Positions 23,111 through 34,785 of a stretch of 64,000 nucleotides of DNA are shown here, one piece after another; positions within the stretch are counted from its first letter, which is position 1; each line of letters begins with the position of its first letter. Source of the DNA: Sclerodactyla briareus (taxonomy: Eukaryota > Echinodermata > Holothuroidea > Dendrochirotida > Sclerodactylidae); NCBI GenBank assembly GCA_026419785.1, contig JAODTK010001144.1:62001-126000 (forward strand). Direction: 5' to 3'. A program made the position numbers and the translations under genes. The notes beneath the pieces are model-generated. The model was given only the letters and a program-made list of their open reading frames with translations, was not told the DNA's origin and did not search any database.

Positions 23111-25427
23111 CTCCCAATCTTTGTCTGACAATACTGCCATTGATCTCCACATTTATTATTTGAAATGTTGTGAATTAAGGCAGCAGGGTTGCCGTACCGT
23201 ATCAAACTAAGCCTATTCACCTATAGTACAGCCCTTTCAAAGTGCATGGCTTGCTATTTGTGGCTACATTAGTGGTGTAATTCCCCATCGTTTTGCATGG
23301 CCTCACAGAGTCGTTTGGGTGCAGTTTGTACAGTTCAAAAATTATTTGAAACTATGTGTAATGATCTTAGAACAATGTACTTTTCAAAGTGGGGCAGGAG
23401 TCAAGTATGTTTCACAAGTCCTGTGGGGATACAGATTCACTGACCATTGCCTCTGTTCAGGGGATTGGCTTTGAGGAATCATTTGGGAAAAGGGGCCAAA
23501 AGTTTGTCACACCTTTAAGAATTTTACACTGGAGTGAATTCAAAGGTTACACCTGTCATCCTCGATATCTGTCTAAGCTTTAGTGGCTGGATGTTCATGT
23601 GGCACCCTTGGCACTGTAGCGCATCAGTACACTCTACCCTGGGCCATGCCTAGCATCACAGGGGTCATAGATACCCCATAGGGGCTGTTAGACCCTGACA
23701 TTTTGATTTACAAGTGTGTATCAAACTAAAGTCCAAACAGGATATAAATAAGACATATTTTCAGTGCAGATGATGGTGTTTTGAATGTTTTACGTGCTAA
23801 CCTTGCATCACTTGAATGGTTTCCAGAATTCTATAGCCAGGGCCCATGAACTCCCTGACCTGGAAAATATGCCTGGCCTTATCATACCCTTGTTGACCAC
23901 TCATTCCACACATCATTTCACATTCAAAATTAGGATTTTGCATATTGTCTGAGGTTGTATAATTTTTATTGATGTTTTGCATTCCTATTGTGGGTTCTGA
24001 TGTTATTTCTGGGCCAGCAAGCAACTCCCGCTCATAACTATCAGGCTGTCTGTGAATTTGCCAAGTGAACATTTTTTGCCCCCTCCCCCTTCACCCACAT
24101 AGCGAAATTAACACTAAAACAAACTTCCAATGTTATGCACCTACTTGTGTGGGTCCTGTGAGGGGGGAGGGCGGCTTGCCCGAGCACCCTGTTATCAGGT
24201 CCCTAATCCAAAACCCCACCAACCCCATCCAAGAGAATCCCTGATCGTGCATCTGCAAGATTGGTAACAGCTATTACTGCACCACGAACAGTCACAAATC
24301 CCGAAGAAGTTCTAAACCTTAGAAGGCACTATTCCTCATTAATACACAGAGCCCATCTGAACATTTAATCTGCTGGGTTTCGTTCAACGAATAAATAAAG
24401 AATCATGATTCTTCTCAATCCATGTGACGCAGCTGTCAATCACTAACTGCGCAATGGGAATTACAGACTCTCCCCATTTCGAGAGATTGCTGATCTACTG
24501 CATCGTTGCACGTTAGACTCCACCAATGAGGCCAGTGAGAGTGAGTGAATATTCAGAACAACAGTGGGCAAACATAATTAAAACAAAGCCCTACAGACGT
24601 TCATATTGGCAAAACCCCGATCATGTATTACGTCATTCCTGTCATATAAAACTGAACATTGCAGGCGGGTTAAACTGCCAACTTGTATACCCCCGCAGAA
24701 CATCTTTGGTGACTCGTTTAGAGGAGTTTATTCGGGACCACTATTGGGGCTCCCCAAAAAACCAATCAGTTTGTGGTGAAATCGGAACCAATTCTTGTAT
24801 TTTCGCTGAAAAAACACAAATTTGACCTCCGGTGACCTTGCAATAACTGTCGTGTTTTTCGGGACCAACTTTTGTCCCCACCCACCAAGTTTTGTGTAAA
24901 TCAGAGAAACTCCGTATCCTGTGTAAAACCTGCAGAATAGAGGGCAGCAGACATGCAGTGATTCCCACTTCCAAACTCATAGAGATTTCAATACTAAGGG
25001 CGGACATGTGTACCAAGTTTCAGATCAATCAGACTGAAGCGTTAAAGATTTATTGAACTTATTGGGCTGGGGATATAATGAGGAGTCTGATACGAGGCGG
25101 AAAACATCAAATGCCGGCCGGTTTAAACAGCAGGTCAGACTAGCAGCCTAGAAACTAACTTGTATGATTTTGTGATTAGTATGCACTCAGTAATAACCAT
25201 TAGCTGTTACAGAATTTGCCACAGGAAGCGAATTTCCATCATATACGTGGTGTATCAATCCTATCCACCACCACAGTTGGATACTACTAACTCACTGCCC
25301 ACAGGCATGTGACCCAGTGATTCCAAAACTAACTTGAACGAACATGTGATCATTTTATGCGTGCATGCTAGCGTGATAGCTATTCGCCAATAAATATTTG
25401 AAACTGATGTTGCATTTACTCCTACAG

Positions 25428-25622
25428 GAAGAGAGTTTCAGCGTGTACACCACGTACTGTACTAACTACCCCAGGCCATGAATGCTGACAGAATGTGGAA
25501 ACGACGATGTCATTTCCGGTAATTTCAAAAAGGGTCAGTCTGATATCGGCCACGGGCTTCCTCTCGGTGCCCTACTTGCTGAAACCTGTCCAAAGAATAC
25601 AAAATATCACCTTCTCTTTCAA
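25428..25622 (+). CDS. RhoGEF exon B: DH catalytic core, frame broken
   Basis: Acceptor 'gcatttactcctacag' and donor 'gtaagtat' are strong. The exon is 195 nt, equal to 65 codons, phase 0 to phase 0. It begins EESFSVYTTYCTNYPR, then has an in-frame TGA at about 25,479; downstream the frame gives 'LTECGNDDV' and 'GLPLGA'. The key DH signature YLLKPVQRI is present only in the +1 frame (about 25,572-25,598), after which TKYHLLFQ returns to the first frame. Indels that cancel in length therefore interrupt the most conserved part of the domain. Sequencing error is the simplest reading; a recent pseudogene is the other. Confidence 0.85.
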
Positions 25623-27144
25623 GTAAGTATTGTGTCTACATACATGAGGGGTGGTGGGATCTGGAAGTGGGGGGGGGGGGGGAAGGAGGCGGGAAAGTGG
25701 GCCTTTACGGGCTATGGAATATGCCAACTGTATTGTCCTGGTGTGTTATATCAGCTGATCGAATAGAAGACCTTGAAACTCAAGAGCCCTCTATATAGCA
25801 CCTATGTGGTCGATGCGTCATTGGCGTTTGCCCATCTGACCTACCTACCTTAACAGGATATGATGCCTACTGTAACGATCAGTGAGTAGAGCCGACTTGT
25901 AGACAGATGGGAAGTCCATTATAAGGTCCGGGCACTCCCAAGAGACCTACAAATTGAACATGCTTGGAGCTTTTGTCTAAGGATTGGCGTAACTTGGCAT
26001 TGCGGCCACGCTCGCGAAACATTGTCTTGTCCTCCGTCCTGGTGAAGGAGTGTCAAAAGTGCAGTATTTAGGTCTTCGGTCTGGTCCTCTGCATATCAAC
26101 TTGGTACCTAGTGATGGAAAATGATAACGAGAAAGAATAACCCCTGGCATGATGGTGACTGGTGGGGACATAGCCTGCTAAAGCAGACGATGTAAGAAAC
26201 CGTTCCTAAAATAGAGGGGGGCTATAACTCTTTATTGTATACCACGGGCGAATATTACCAACATATTGTCTGCAGGACTGTTGACAAATCCCCAAAAATT
26301 GGGATTCTGCTCATTACGATTCAGGTGATGTAGGTGTCAGTCATCGTAGCACACGGGCGTGATATGGATGGGAGCAACCTGAATAGATTCCGCAAAAGAT
26401 CGCCCCAAATTTTGGTAATAAATGTTTACAGAAGGCTTTCAATAACTTTTACAATACCAAAAATGAGAATTCATTGAAGAATGATGCATCTTAAGCCTAA
26501 AATGAACCAAAGCAACTGCTTTTTAGCTCTCTGCGCAGGGCGTATTGCGGCTTGTTTGGTATCGCCGCACGAGTTTGAGAAAATATGAATCCTTCAAATG
26601 GGGAATTGAAAAAGAATATCCATGAACAAACGTATGCAAAATAGGGTTGGAGGTTGTCTAAAAGATTCCAAACAGGTCAATAAAGTAATTTCCAGCAGGT
26701 ATGGCCGTTTCCCGTAATTTAGTAAAAGGGAGAAGTCGATTGTGACATCAATGTTGTTGTCGCGCCGCCCACTAGTCCCTCCCATGATTCAGCTCGACAG
26801 CGAGCAGAATGAAGTTGCACAGGCTTCAGTTGGGCAAATCACCGATTGGTTAAAGGGTCATCCTGCACATATGAGTGAATGAGGCTGAAACGAGGTGAAT
26901 AAAGTCAAATGCCTGTTTCAACAGGCTAGTGGGGACATGGATGTGGAGGAGGTTTTGAAACATTCTGGGTTCGCAGTCAGGCAAACAAACTTTATTAGCT
27001 ACTCTCACTCACTAGAATTGTCGGGTGTTCTCTGGTTCCTATGGTTACAATTGTAATGCACTATTTTCCGAAGTAAATCACTGGTATGGGAAAAGCTTTG
27101 GCGAAAGTAATACAATGAAGTCAATTTCTTACATTGTCTCTTAG
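25623..27144 (+). other. Intron B-C
   Basis: An intron of 1.5 kb. It contains a G homopolymer at about 25,669-25,682 and short open frames on both strands without splice sites or recognisable residues. No named repeat is seen. Confidence 0.7.
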
Positions 27145-27246
27145 AACATGTGCAAGCACTACAGCTCCGAGTCAGAGGGCTATGAGACCATCATCGATGC
27201 TCTGGAGTCTATGATGGATATAGCCAGTCACATCAACGAGATGAGC
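27145..27246 (+). CDS. RhoGEF exon C: last DH helices
   Basis: Acceptor 'cattgtctcttag' precedes 27,145. A phase-0 donor 'gtaaac' at 27,247 gives 34 codons starting NMCKHYSSESEGYETIIDAL and ending HINEMS. This fits the final DH helix, where PLEKHG proteins have '..AxxxMxxVAxxINDMKR'. The preceding exon ends on Gln in phase 0, so the join is smooth. If the donor is not used, the frame stays open to a TAA at 27,325. The expected 'KRKxEHAVR' part of the helix is missing between this exon and exon D, so a micro-exon or a different 3' end is possible. Confidence 0.8.
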
Positions 27247-28284
27247 GTAAACATGAAGCAGCAATACACTTACACGACATCAAAGTCCGCTCCATTGCAT
27301 GGAGGTGGTGCCTTATATCGTGAATAATGTTCCAGGTGGCTGCATTTGTCATGGCTCACAATTTTTCTCGACCTGCTTCGGCAGGTACCACACGAACGTC
27401 TTAGCTGCTGAGACTTCGCTCTTTGTATAAGATTTGTACATGGGGTTTTGAAGGCAGGATGTACTGTAGAAATTCGGATTAGGATTTTTGGCACTTTGAA
27501 TCCATGCAAATGTGAATGTTTCATGAGTTATTCCTTGATTCAATAGACTGATGATTTAGTGCTAACCCTGCAAGCCAATGGTGTTCCAACTGTTTAAGTA
27601 TAAAGCTAGCCCAATCTAGGTGGCATTGTGTTGGGACTTTAGATGGTATAAGAGGACTTCATTGTGCCTCAAAAAGTCGATGCCTGTAGATATCCTACAA
27701 ATGAAAAGATTTGAACACTGCATACAACAATTTTAATGACATAAAAATGTTGCCCAGTCATTGTTTGAAAAACAATGGCAGGTAGATAATAAGAAGGCTT
27801 GTATAATAGAAACAACATCAATGCCTCAGTCCAACCCCAATGTTCATCAGTTTCATAATTTGAAGAATAATTAGTCTATGAAAGATTGCTCTGGTGGTTC
27901 GAGGGTGGTGATGGAGTCATTGGTCAGAGAAAGACAACTGAATGCTGCGTTATTCAACACAATGAAAAAATGGAATACATAAACAAATTGCCCTTGTTCA
28001 ACTGTGATGTTATGCATTATTGTGCTATAGGGATTTTCCAAAGTTTCTTTGCATAATGGACCAAACTTATAACTTTATATAACTATATAGGAACATTGTA
28101 TTGAAATGGGGGTTGGACCTATAGATTAAGTTCCCCTTCCCCACGATATAACCTCTGTTGTATCCATGACGCAAGTTGTTCTTGACTATACTACGCTTTA
28201 GCTTAAAGATGCCAATATATTGTAGTTGATATCATTTTCCATCATTATCGTAAAGCATAACAAACTATTTTGCTTCCCTTTCAG
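27247..28284 (+). other. Intron C-D with inverted element copy
   Basis: From about 27,560 to 28,190 the minus strand reads like the 585-bp inverted-repeat element (see that entry). Apart from this, no exon or repeat is recognised. Confidence 0.6.
27560..28190 (-). mobile_element. Inverted-repeat element (585-bp family), copy 3, inverted and diverged
   Basis: Reverse-complement phrases match the family in order: 'tggatacaacagaggttatatcgtgg', 'ataggtcca', 'ccatttcaatacaatgttcctat', 'agcacaataatgcataac', 'gttgtctttctctgacca'. The tips have drifted ('aagaacaacttgcg' instead of 'aaggacaactgcagg'), so this is an older copy. Confidence 0.55.
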
Positions 28285-28329
28285 GAATTACAGGAGAGCA
28301 TTACTTCCTATGGAGACCTTGTTTTAGAG
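28285..28329 (+). CDS. RhoGEF exon D: DH-PH linker
   Basis: A 45-nt exon (15 codons, phase 0 to 0) with acceptor 'cttccctttcag' and donor 'gtaggcag'. It encodes ELQESITSYGDLVLE. In PLEKHG proteins the linker reads 'xxRLQEIQ....YGELVLE', so the Gln-Glu and the Tyr-Gly-Asp-Leu-Val-Leu-Glu end, which starts the first PH strand, are both kept. The linker is about eight residues shorter than usual in mammals. Confidence 0.85.
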
Positions 28330-29731
28330 GTAGGCAGATATATCAGATTGATATCCACTTGGATTTTCTTACTATTTGTTTTTCTGTCAATTTCATTTAT
28401 ACAAATCCCCCAAGTGTAATTTTGTGACTACTCCATTCATTCGAGTTGTTAAGCATCGGAAACCAATCAGATGACAAAAGAAGATCAGATTTTGGAATCG
28501 ATACAATTCCTCATAACCAGGTAGACTCACAAGCATCCTCGATGTTCTATTTGGCTTGGGCTTCCAGATGTGGAGAGAGGTAAACCCTCTTGGATGAAGT
28601 TTCAAGATCATGCTGTAATATCTATAGTTCATACCGTTTCAAAGGTCATCTGTATTCGTCTGAAACTGACAGAAGCCGGATATCTCTGAACATCCAAACA
28701 AACCGCACTCATCAATGTTATATTTGGCTTGCTATTTGAGAGTCATTTAGTTCCACTAGCAGTGCGGAAATTAAAGAACCATGTTCTATCAATTTATGAG
28801 AAATACATGTTGAAAATACCATAATTAGTTTATTACATACTAATAATGAGTACTTTCTCTTCATCATTAGTAGCATTTTTGAGTCACCTTGTAATCAGGT
28901 TATAGTCTAAGTCGACAGAAATGATGTGGCAGATTTGGCATATCAGGCTCAGCTAAAATATGTGAAGCAGAAAAATCTTGAGTTGTTCCAATAACTGTTC
29001 TGTTCAATTAGTAGATGAACCCCTTCTTGTGAGCCTCATCGGGGAATATACAGTCAGAACTCAATTACATAACAGACGAGGCCAAGCCGGTTTTCGGCTG
29101 AATTTTCAGTCGAGATTGTTTATTAAACGATAAAATTTGAAAAACTGAAACTTATTACAAAAATAATGGATGATGGCTAGAGCTGGACACTTGTCTCGAC
29201 CAATCAGAATAGAGTATTTGCAATAATGGACTGCTGGGGGTCGTAGAATCCATAAATGAATTAAAAAAAAACGTGCTTCATCTCTTCTTGTTCTACAACC
29301 CCAGATTTAAGAAGTAAGAAATCTCTCTAGAGATAGTATATCTCTAAATTTATCCAAGCACCCAGTAAGCGGCAGGGCAACCTATACATTAGCAGTTTCA
29401 TCATTTTCACGCAACGATACAAGTAACTATTTATCTGTTAAATTGCTCTGACCACCTGCCTGTTATTGCAAATATAATGGATGATGGCTAGAGCTTAACA
29501 CTCGACCAATCAGAATAGAGCATTGCAATAATGGATCGCTGGGAGTTGTAGAATCCATTCTAAATTCACAACGTGACAAGTTTTGCCCAGTTGTCCTTCT
29601 CTGTCTGTCAGCTTGTGTGTGGTATGTCTTCTCCAGTCCTCCTGCTTCGAGTTGTCATTCAGAGGTTTTCCTGTTGCTCTTCTATTCCTTCTTTTCAAAA
29701 GTTTGCCTGTCTGTTTGCTACTTCTTCTCAG
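28330..29731 (+). other. Intron D-E with a local duplication
   Basis: A segment with 'ataatggatgatggctagagct', 'cgaccaatcagaatagag' and 'gcaataatgga' occurs at about 29,162-29,265 and again at about 29,468-29,562, about 306 bp apart. The second copy ends about 170 bp before exon E. Nothing else is recognised. Confidence 0.6.
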
Positions 29732-29839
29732 GATTCCTTCAGAATGCGCAGAGCAGACCGTTATCTATACCTGTTCGAGAAGGCGCTCCTGATATGCAAG
29801 AAGGACGATGCAGAGCTAATTCTTAAGGCCTGTGTCAAG
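29732..29839 (+). CDS. RhoGEF exon E: PH domain strands 1-4
   Basis: A 108-nt exon (36 codons, phase 0 to 0), acceptor 'tttgctacttcttctcag', donor 'gtaggt'. It starts DSFRMRRADRYLYLFEKALL and ends ILKACVK. The order 'VLE-DSFR..RADRYLYLFEKALLICKK' is the first half of a PH domain, where PLEKHG1-3 have 'LVLEGTFR....ERTLFLFDKVLLITKRR'. The frame is intact with no indel. Confidence 0.9.
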
Positions 29840-31196
29840 GTAGGTGTTATCTTTCTCAGAATAGTTGTTTCTTCATTGCTGTATGCGTGACCTTTCCACT
29901 TTTCTGTCGGACCTACACATGGCCAGGTAAAGGTGTAGGCTTAGGAAAAGGTGTAGACCTTCAGCTGCGAAACATCACTGTGGCACAGACAGAATGAAGT
30001 AATGCTTCTTTGGCATAATACAAGGGGGAGGGCGGTGGGGTTAGTATATCCCCACCTCAGAGGCTGAATGGTTTTGACTCTGTTGTCACATCTGCTGGAA
30101 GATTTTCGCATTAGTTTCCAGCCCAATAACTCTTAACATTTAATCTGTTTGATATCTGCTGAACTGGCATTTATAATTTATGATCATTTATAATCATCAT
30201 AGACAAATTATGGATGGGTTAGAAAGTGGGAGTCGCCACATGTCCGGTTTGCTAATTTTGCAAATTTCTATGATACTATAAAGCTTATAGGATTTTTACA
30301 AAACTTGTTGCATGTAGTCTGCATCAGGTCCCGACTAGATTGTAGGTCATTAGTGGTCACCACGGCCATATTTGAATGATTTTCTACAATTTTCCAAACT
30401 TGTTAGGATTTGAAAAGACTAGTGGATGTGGACGACATTTAGGCCCAACAATAGTGGAGGTCATTATGAAGCCACCAAGGTCATATTTGAATGATTTGTG
30501 CAATTTTCTAAACATTATCGGATTCGCACCAAACTTGGTGGGTGTAGATGACATTTGGTCCCAACAAATGTGCAGGTCATTCTGAGGTCATCAGATGATG
30601 AATTTGCAGTATTTATGCGACTTTTCAACTTGAAATAATGTTAATGTGTCCTTAGTTACATGGGAATTATTTTGATGTCAAATGGAATTGAATAGTCATT
30701 CACTGATTGGTCAGTTGTGGGGATATACATCTCAGCAGTTCACCCACTAGCTGGTTTATATTGAAATGGAACTGATAAAGTAATGCTTTGCTGGGCATTC
30801 TCAGAAAATGAAAGGGGAATGTCATGTTTAGCTGATGCGATACCCGTTTAATTGAATTTCTCTTACTGAATTGTTTCACTTCATTTGAGTGCTTTCACTT
30901 ACTAGCAGTGAGAGAATGGGAAATCTGGAGTGCTGTACTTGAAAAAGGATTATGAGCCAGAAACAATGGTTATTCATGGCCTTCACACAAGATGCACAAT
31001 TTTTTGTAAGCTATTGTTATTAACTGTTACTGTTATGAAGTATTTCCAGTATAAACGTGAAATTAATTATTGTTTGGTTATTAAATCATTCATTGTCATC
31101 TAAATCTATGTTTTTTCTCCCTGCCAGTAGAGTTGCTGATCATGGCTACTGCAGCATGCATGGCCTCAATTCTTCCCATTCCTCTTTCACTTTCAG
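29840..31196 (+). other. Intron E-F with 'aggtcat' dispersed repeat
   Basis: From about 30,220 to 30,620 two diverged units of a repeat ('aaacttggtgggtgtagatgacatttggtcccaac', 'aggtcattctgaggtca') lie in tandem. The same family recurs at 33,990-34,400. The rest of the intron shows no exon or named repeat. Confidence 0.55.
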
Positions 31197-31292
31197 TGCT
31201 CTAATCTAATGCTGATTGAGAATGTCCCCAAGGAGCCTCTCGCCTTCAACATCATACTCTTTGATCAGCAGTCTGTACAGCACACGATCACG
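31197..31292 (+). CDS. RhoGEF exon F: PH domain strands 5-7
   Basis: A 96-nt exon (32 codons, phase 0 to 0), acceptor 'cctctttcactttcag', donor 'gtgagt'. It starts CSNLMLIENVPKEPLAFNII and ends SVQHTIT. This matches PLEKHG PH domains, which have 'xxGNLMLVEVIPKEPLSFxVxxY...QHTV' at this place. The 'NLML(I/V)E..PKEPL.F' block is the best single pointer to the family. The frame is intact. Confidence 0.9.
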
Positions 31293-31329
31293 GTGAGTCG
31301 GGTGTATAGATAACAACCAGTTTAACCGA

Positions 31330-32010
31330 CCTTAAAGCTGCAGCAGACTGCAGATTGTTTTGAGAGGCGATCAAGAAACTAAATTGACTAATCCAAACTA
31401 TAATTTTCTGTTATGGAGTTAGAGGCCTATGGAGTAAGTTTGTGCTCCTGTATTAGGCCAGATCAGATAACAAAAAAAAAATAGCTTCCCATCATGCAAT
31501 ATTGAGTGCTGTCTATACAGACTGAACAACCCTGACTATATTCTTTGTTTCTGTTAGAATTTAGTGGAAAATTTTACCTCTTGGAATGGAGGATTGCTAT
31601 AGTGGGTTTTCACAGTGCTGATGGTTACTTTTGTTAGAAAAAGGTAGTAGAACTTTTGCTGAATGTAGTAGATAAGATCAGATAACAAAAAAAAAATAGC
31701 TTCCCATCATGCAATATTGAGTGCTGTCTATACAGACTGAACAACCCTGACTATATTCTTTGTTTCTGTTAGAATTTAGTGGAAAATTTTACCTCTTGGA
31801 ATGGAGGATTGCTGTTGTGGGTTTCCATAGTGCTGATAGTTACTTTTGTTGGAAAAAGGCAGCTTTGCTGAATGTCGAGCTATTCATTGAACAGAATAGA
31901 ACAATGCAATACATAGTACTACTATGTCACACATTATTACACAATTCTGTCTGCAGAAGGTTGATAACTTCACATACAAATATTATCTGAGGTGGGACCT
32001 GTAGATGCAG
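31330..32010 (-). mobile_element. Inverted-repeat element (585-bp family), copy 4, with internal duplication
   Basis: Minus-strand phrases such as 'attgcatgatggga' and 'taactccataacagaaaatta' match the family, but divergence is high. Inside it, 31,461-31,675 and 31,676-31,890 are a direct tandem duplication of 215 bp, beginning 'gatcagataac' and an A-run in both units. The units differ by scattered substitutions and one three-base change. Confidence 0.5.
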
Positions 32011-32037
32011 TTTTCCACTCCCCACAACATTATGTAT

Positions 32038-32550
32038 GACACACCCCCACTACCTGGATAAGGTGAGTCATTGTAGGGTCATTGTCTAATGGCAAGATGA
32101 CCCACATCTGGGACCATTGTACCAAGTTGTCGTCACTGAAGGGAGTCAGTGGTTTCAAATTGTACAGCAGGGTATGCGGCTTTGGGAATTTGTGTGTGTC
32201 ACTTTTCATGATTTGTCAGTCTCGATTTCATGACTGAGGAGGAGGGCCTTGTTACCCAGTTTGTTGACCACCTAAGTGCTGCATGACACACTCCCACTAC
32301 CCTGGACAAGGTGAGTCATTGTAGGGTCATCATCCAATGGCAAGGTGACATACATGTGGGTCATTGTACCGATGATGTCAGTCACTGAAGTGACTGAGAA
32401 GTGAGTCAGTTGTTTCAAATTGTACAGCAGGGTTCGGGAATTTGGGGTGTTCACTCTTCTTGACTGAGGGGTGGGTCTTTCTACCCAGTTTGTTGACCCA
32501 CCTGAGTGCAGTGACTCACCGTGTCCAGGGTAGTAGGGGTGCGTTGTACA
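32038..32550. mobile_element. Dimeric short inverted-repeat element
   Basis: A unit starting 'gacacaccccc' or 'gacacactccc' then 'actaccctgga' and 'aggtgagtca' occurs at 32,038 and at 32,285 (period 247 bp). The second unit ends at 32,511-32,544 with an inverted version of its own start: 'tgactcaccgtgtccagggt' followed by 'agtaggggtgcgtt'. About 28 of 34 positions pair. The first unit lacks its right end. This is what a MITE that inserted in or duplicated next to itself would look like. No open frame. Confidence 0.65.
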
Positions 32551-33572
32551 ATTGACAAGTGCATTACTTCTGTAATAGTCAATCCTGCGTTTCCGCAACC
32601 AGGGAATGAAAGTGTGCGTGCCAAGTAGACTTCAGAGCAGATATTGCTGATGTGAAGGGCAGTGAAGCTGTCAGCCTGTATCTGTGCGATCACCTGCCAT
32701 TTGTGAGCAATACGGTTCACAGATTCTGAAACTTATCCTGGGTCATGGGACTTTAGAAGTATAAACCGGTAGCAGATGGGCAATTTGTGACTATAGTGAT
32801 TAATATGTTCAGCTCTTTGTGAATACAAATCAACGTATTGCTGCTATTGTGGTTGATGTCAACAAACCTGACTGCTCTCAGTTTTCCGAGATTCCAATTG
32901 GTAGGAAAAAAAAAAAAAAATCAGCAATTAAAGGCCGTCATGGATCAAACACCGAAAACGTTTAGTTTTGACCCCTGTCAGCCCAAGTCCATAGGTCATA
33001 TAGGGGATTATACTAGCCACCACATTGTAATGCTATATTTATCTGATTACCACGAAGGTTATGATTTCCCTGCCAAATATAAACGCTGAAGTCTTGCACA
33101 ATCGAATACTTCTTCTTTTCTGGGATTTGGGACAATCCTCATGTCTACCAAATAATCATGTCACTGATATGTTCTAATGCTAAGTAGTGAACTGTGAGCC
33201 AAATATTAACCTGATTGAAATTTTTCTTGTATCTTTATTTCCAATGTTGGGCCATCAAATCTTTCTGAATGTTAATAGAGCAATCATTAGAATATTCCAG
33301 TAAATTTGAGGCCATATTGGAAAACAGCTGATCGGAAACCGAAATACCAAATTTCATGCAGAAATTGATCCATGACAGCCTATAAGCTGAGGGCTGAAAC
33401 AAATCTTCAAATTGTGGATGAAAAATTGTCTTAACATGTGACTACTCCTAAAGTGATGGAAATCATAGTAATATGCAATAGTCATTGTTTGAGAGGCATG
33501 AAATTTTTGATAAATGACTGATATGGGAAGATTCGTCACCTTCATCACTCAATCTTCTCGGTTCATCAACAG

Positions 33573-33684
33573 GCTAGATCCGCAGAACAGAAGAAGAGGT
33601 GGACTCACGAGATCAAGCGGCTGATCATTGAGAACTACACCAGAAACATTCCCGACAACGTAAAAGCCCGTATCCTGAAAGCTA
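33573..33684 (+). CDS. RhoGEF exon G: PH C-terminal helix
   Basis: A 112-nt exon, phase 0 to phase 1, acceptor 'cggttcatcaacag', donor 'gtaagc' at 33,685. It encodes ARSAEQKKRWTHEIKRLI, then ENYTRNIPDNVKARILKA. The Trp in 'KKRWTHEIKRLI' is the nearly invariant Trp of the last PH helix. PLEKHG1-3 have 'xxKRxWxxHLKRLILENHxxxIPxKAKxAIL' here, so similarity continues beyond the domain. Read through the donor, the frame would stop at 33,729. Confidence 0.9.
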
Positions 33685-34785
33685 GTAAGCAAATGATCAT
33701 CCGATATCCTGAAAAAAAAGTTGTAAAATAAAGAAGGGTAGGGATTCTACTCCAGTACACCACTTCTCGACACACTGGAGAACACAACACTACTACTGAA
33801 TAGCTGAAATTCAGCAATGGGGAATGGTATATAAGCACAAATCAGTCAGAACAGCTTATTATATCCCACATAGGCAATTTTCAACATATTGTTTAGGCAA
33901 TTTTCAAGTTAGGGCTTTTCAACATATTGTTCTATTGAGCCTAAACCTAGCTAGCACACACGGCCTGCCATGTGAAATGTCAGATTGGTTCAGAAGTGGG
34001 TGTCATCACTCACTGATAATTTTCGTGATTTTTGAAAGTTGGTTGGATTCCAACAACAAAAAAGGAAGGTGTAGCCTACATCTGGTCCTGACAAACGTTG
34101 TGGTCATTTTGAGGTCATCCAAGGTCAAGTTTGCATGATATATGCTATTTTTCCAACTTTGTTGAATGCAATTGGAACTTGTGGATGTAGACTATTTTTT
34201 GGTTCGAAAAGTGGTCATCATCATCGGTCATAGTTGCATGACCAATGTGATTCTCCAAACTTTGTCGCATTTGACAAAACTTGTGGATATGTTCTCTGGG
34301 TCATGGGATTCCTTTCAGAATAATATTCGCTTGACGTTTTTTTTTTGGTTATTGCACCCACTGATTGATGGGGACATACACGTCGGTGGTTTATCCACCT
34401 GCCGACGATGTCTAGTTGACTAGCAAACTAGTCTCTAGTGTAATAGCATGTGAGTATATTGGCTGTGTGCTGGATGATTGATTGATTCTAATATGATTAT
34501 TCCTTCCACTTCGTTTTCGTTGCATTTGAAGAGCATCGCAGATATATCAGGATTCAAAATGTGTATATATCTGCTATACTGTGAATTATTGAACTTGCCA
34601 TTAGTAGAATCTACCAAATCGCATTGCTGCTGGTTGTTTAAAACCATTGCACAATCCAAGAGGACTTCTTATATAACTGGTGTTCCTCCAGCATCATACA
34701 GCAAGTGTTTTTGGACTCTCTACATCACGATCATGACGTTTTTTTAAATTCTTTCTCAATATCCGTTCTCCCTCCAATTTTTTAG
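33685..34785 (+). other. Intron G-H
   Basis: It contains a copy of the 'aggtcatccaaggtca' dispersed repeat at about 33,990-34,400, with the AGGTCA-TCCA-AGGTCA pair at about 34,114-34,129. No exon is seen. Confidence 0.55.

Larger units (their letters stand above)
18311..25427 (+). other. Intron A-B (7.1 kb), element-rich
   Basis: The intron holds an inverted-repeat element (20,179-20,671), a block of 'gcgtagccagga' type G-rich repeats (20,720-22,030) and a G-rich tandem region (22,300-23,110). From 18,400 to 20,170 and from 23,220 to 25,427 I see no exon and no repeat that I can name; the short open frames there lack splice sites or recognisable residues. Confidence 0.7.
31293..33572 (+). 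other. Intron F-G, rich in small elements
   Basis: It holds an inverted copy of the 585-bp element (about 31,330-32,010) with an internal 215-bp tandem duplication, and a dimeric inverted-repeat element (32,038-32,550). From 32,560 to 33,572 no repeat or exon is recognised. Confidence 0.6.

Noticed and set aside
25477..25482. In-frame TGA in the DH exon as a selenocysteine codon
   Set aside because: No DH domain is known to use selenocysteine here, adjacent indels shift the frame anyway, and a missing base or two at 'aggccatgaatgctg' explains it.
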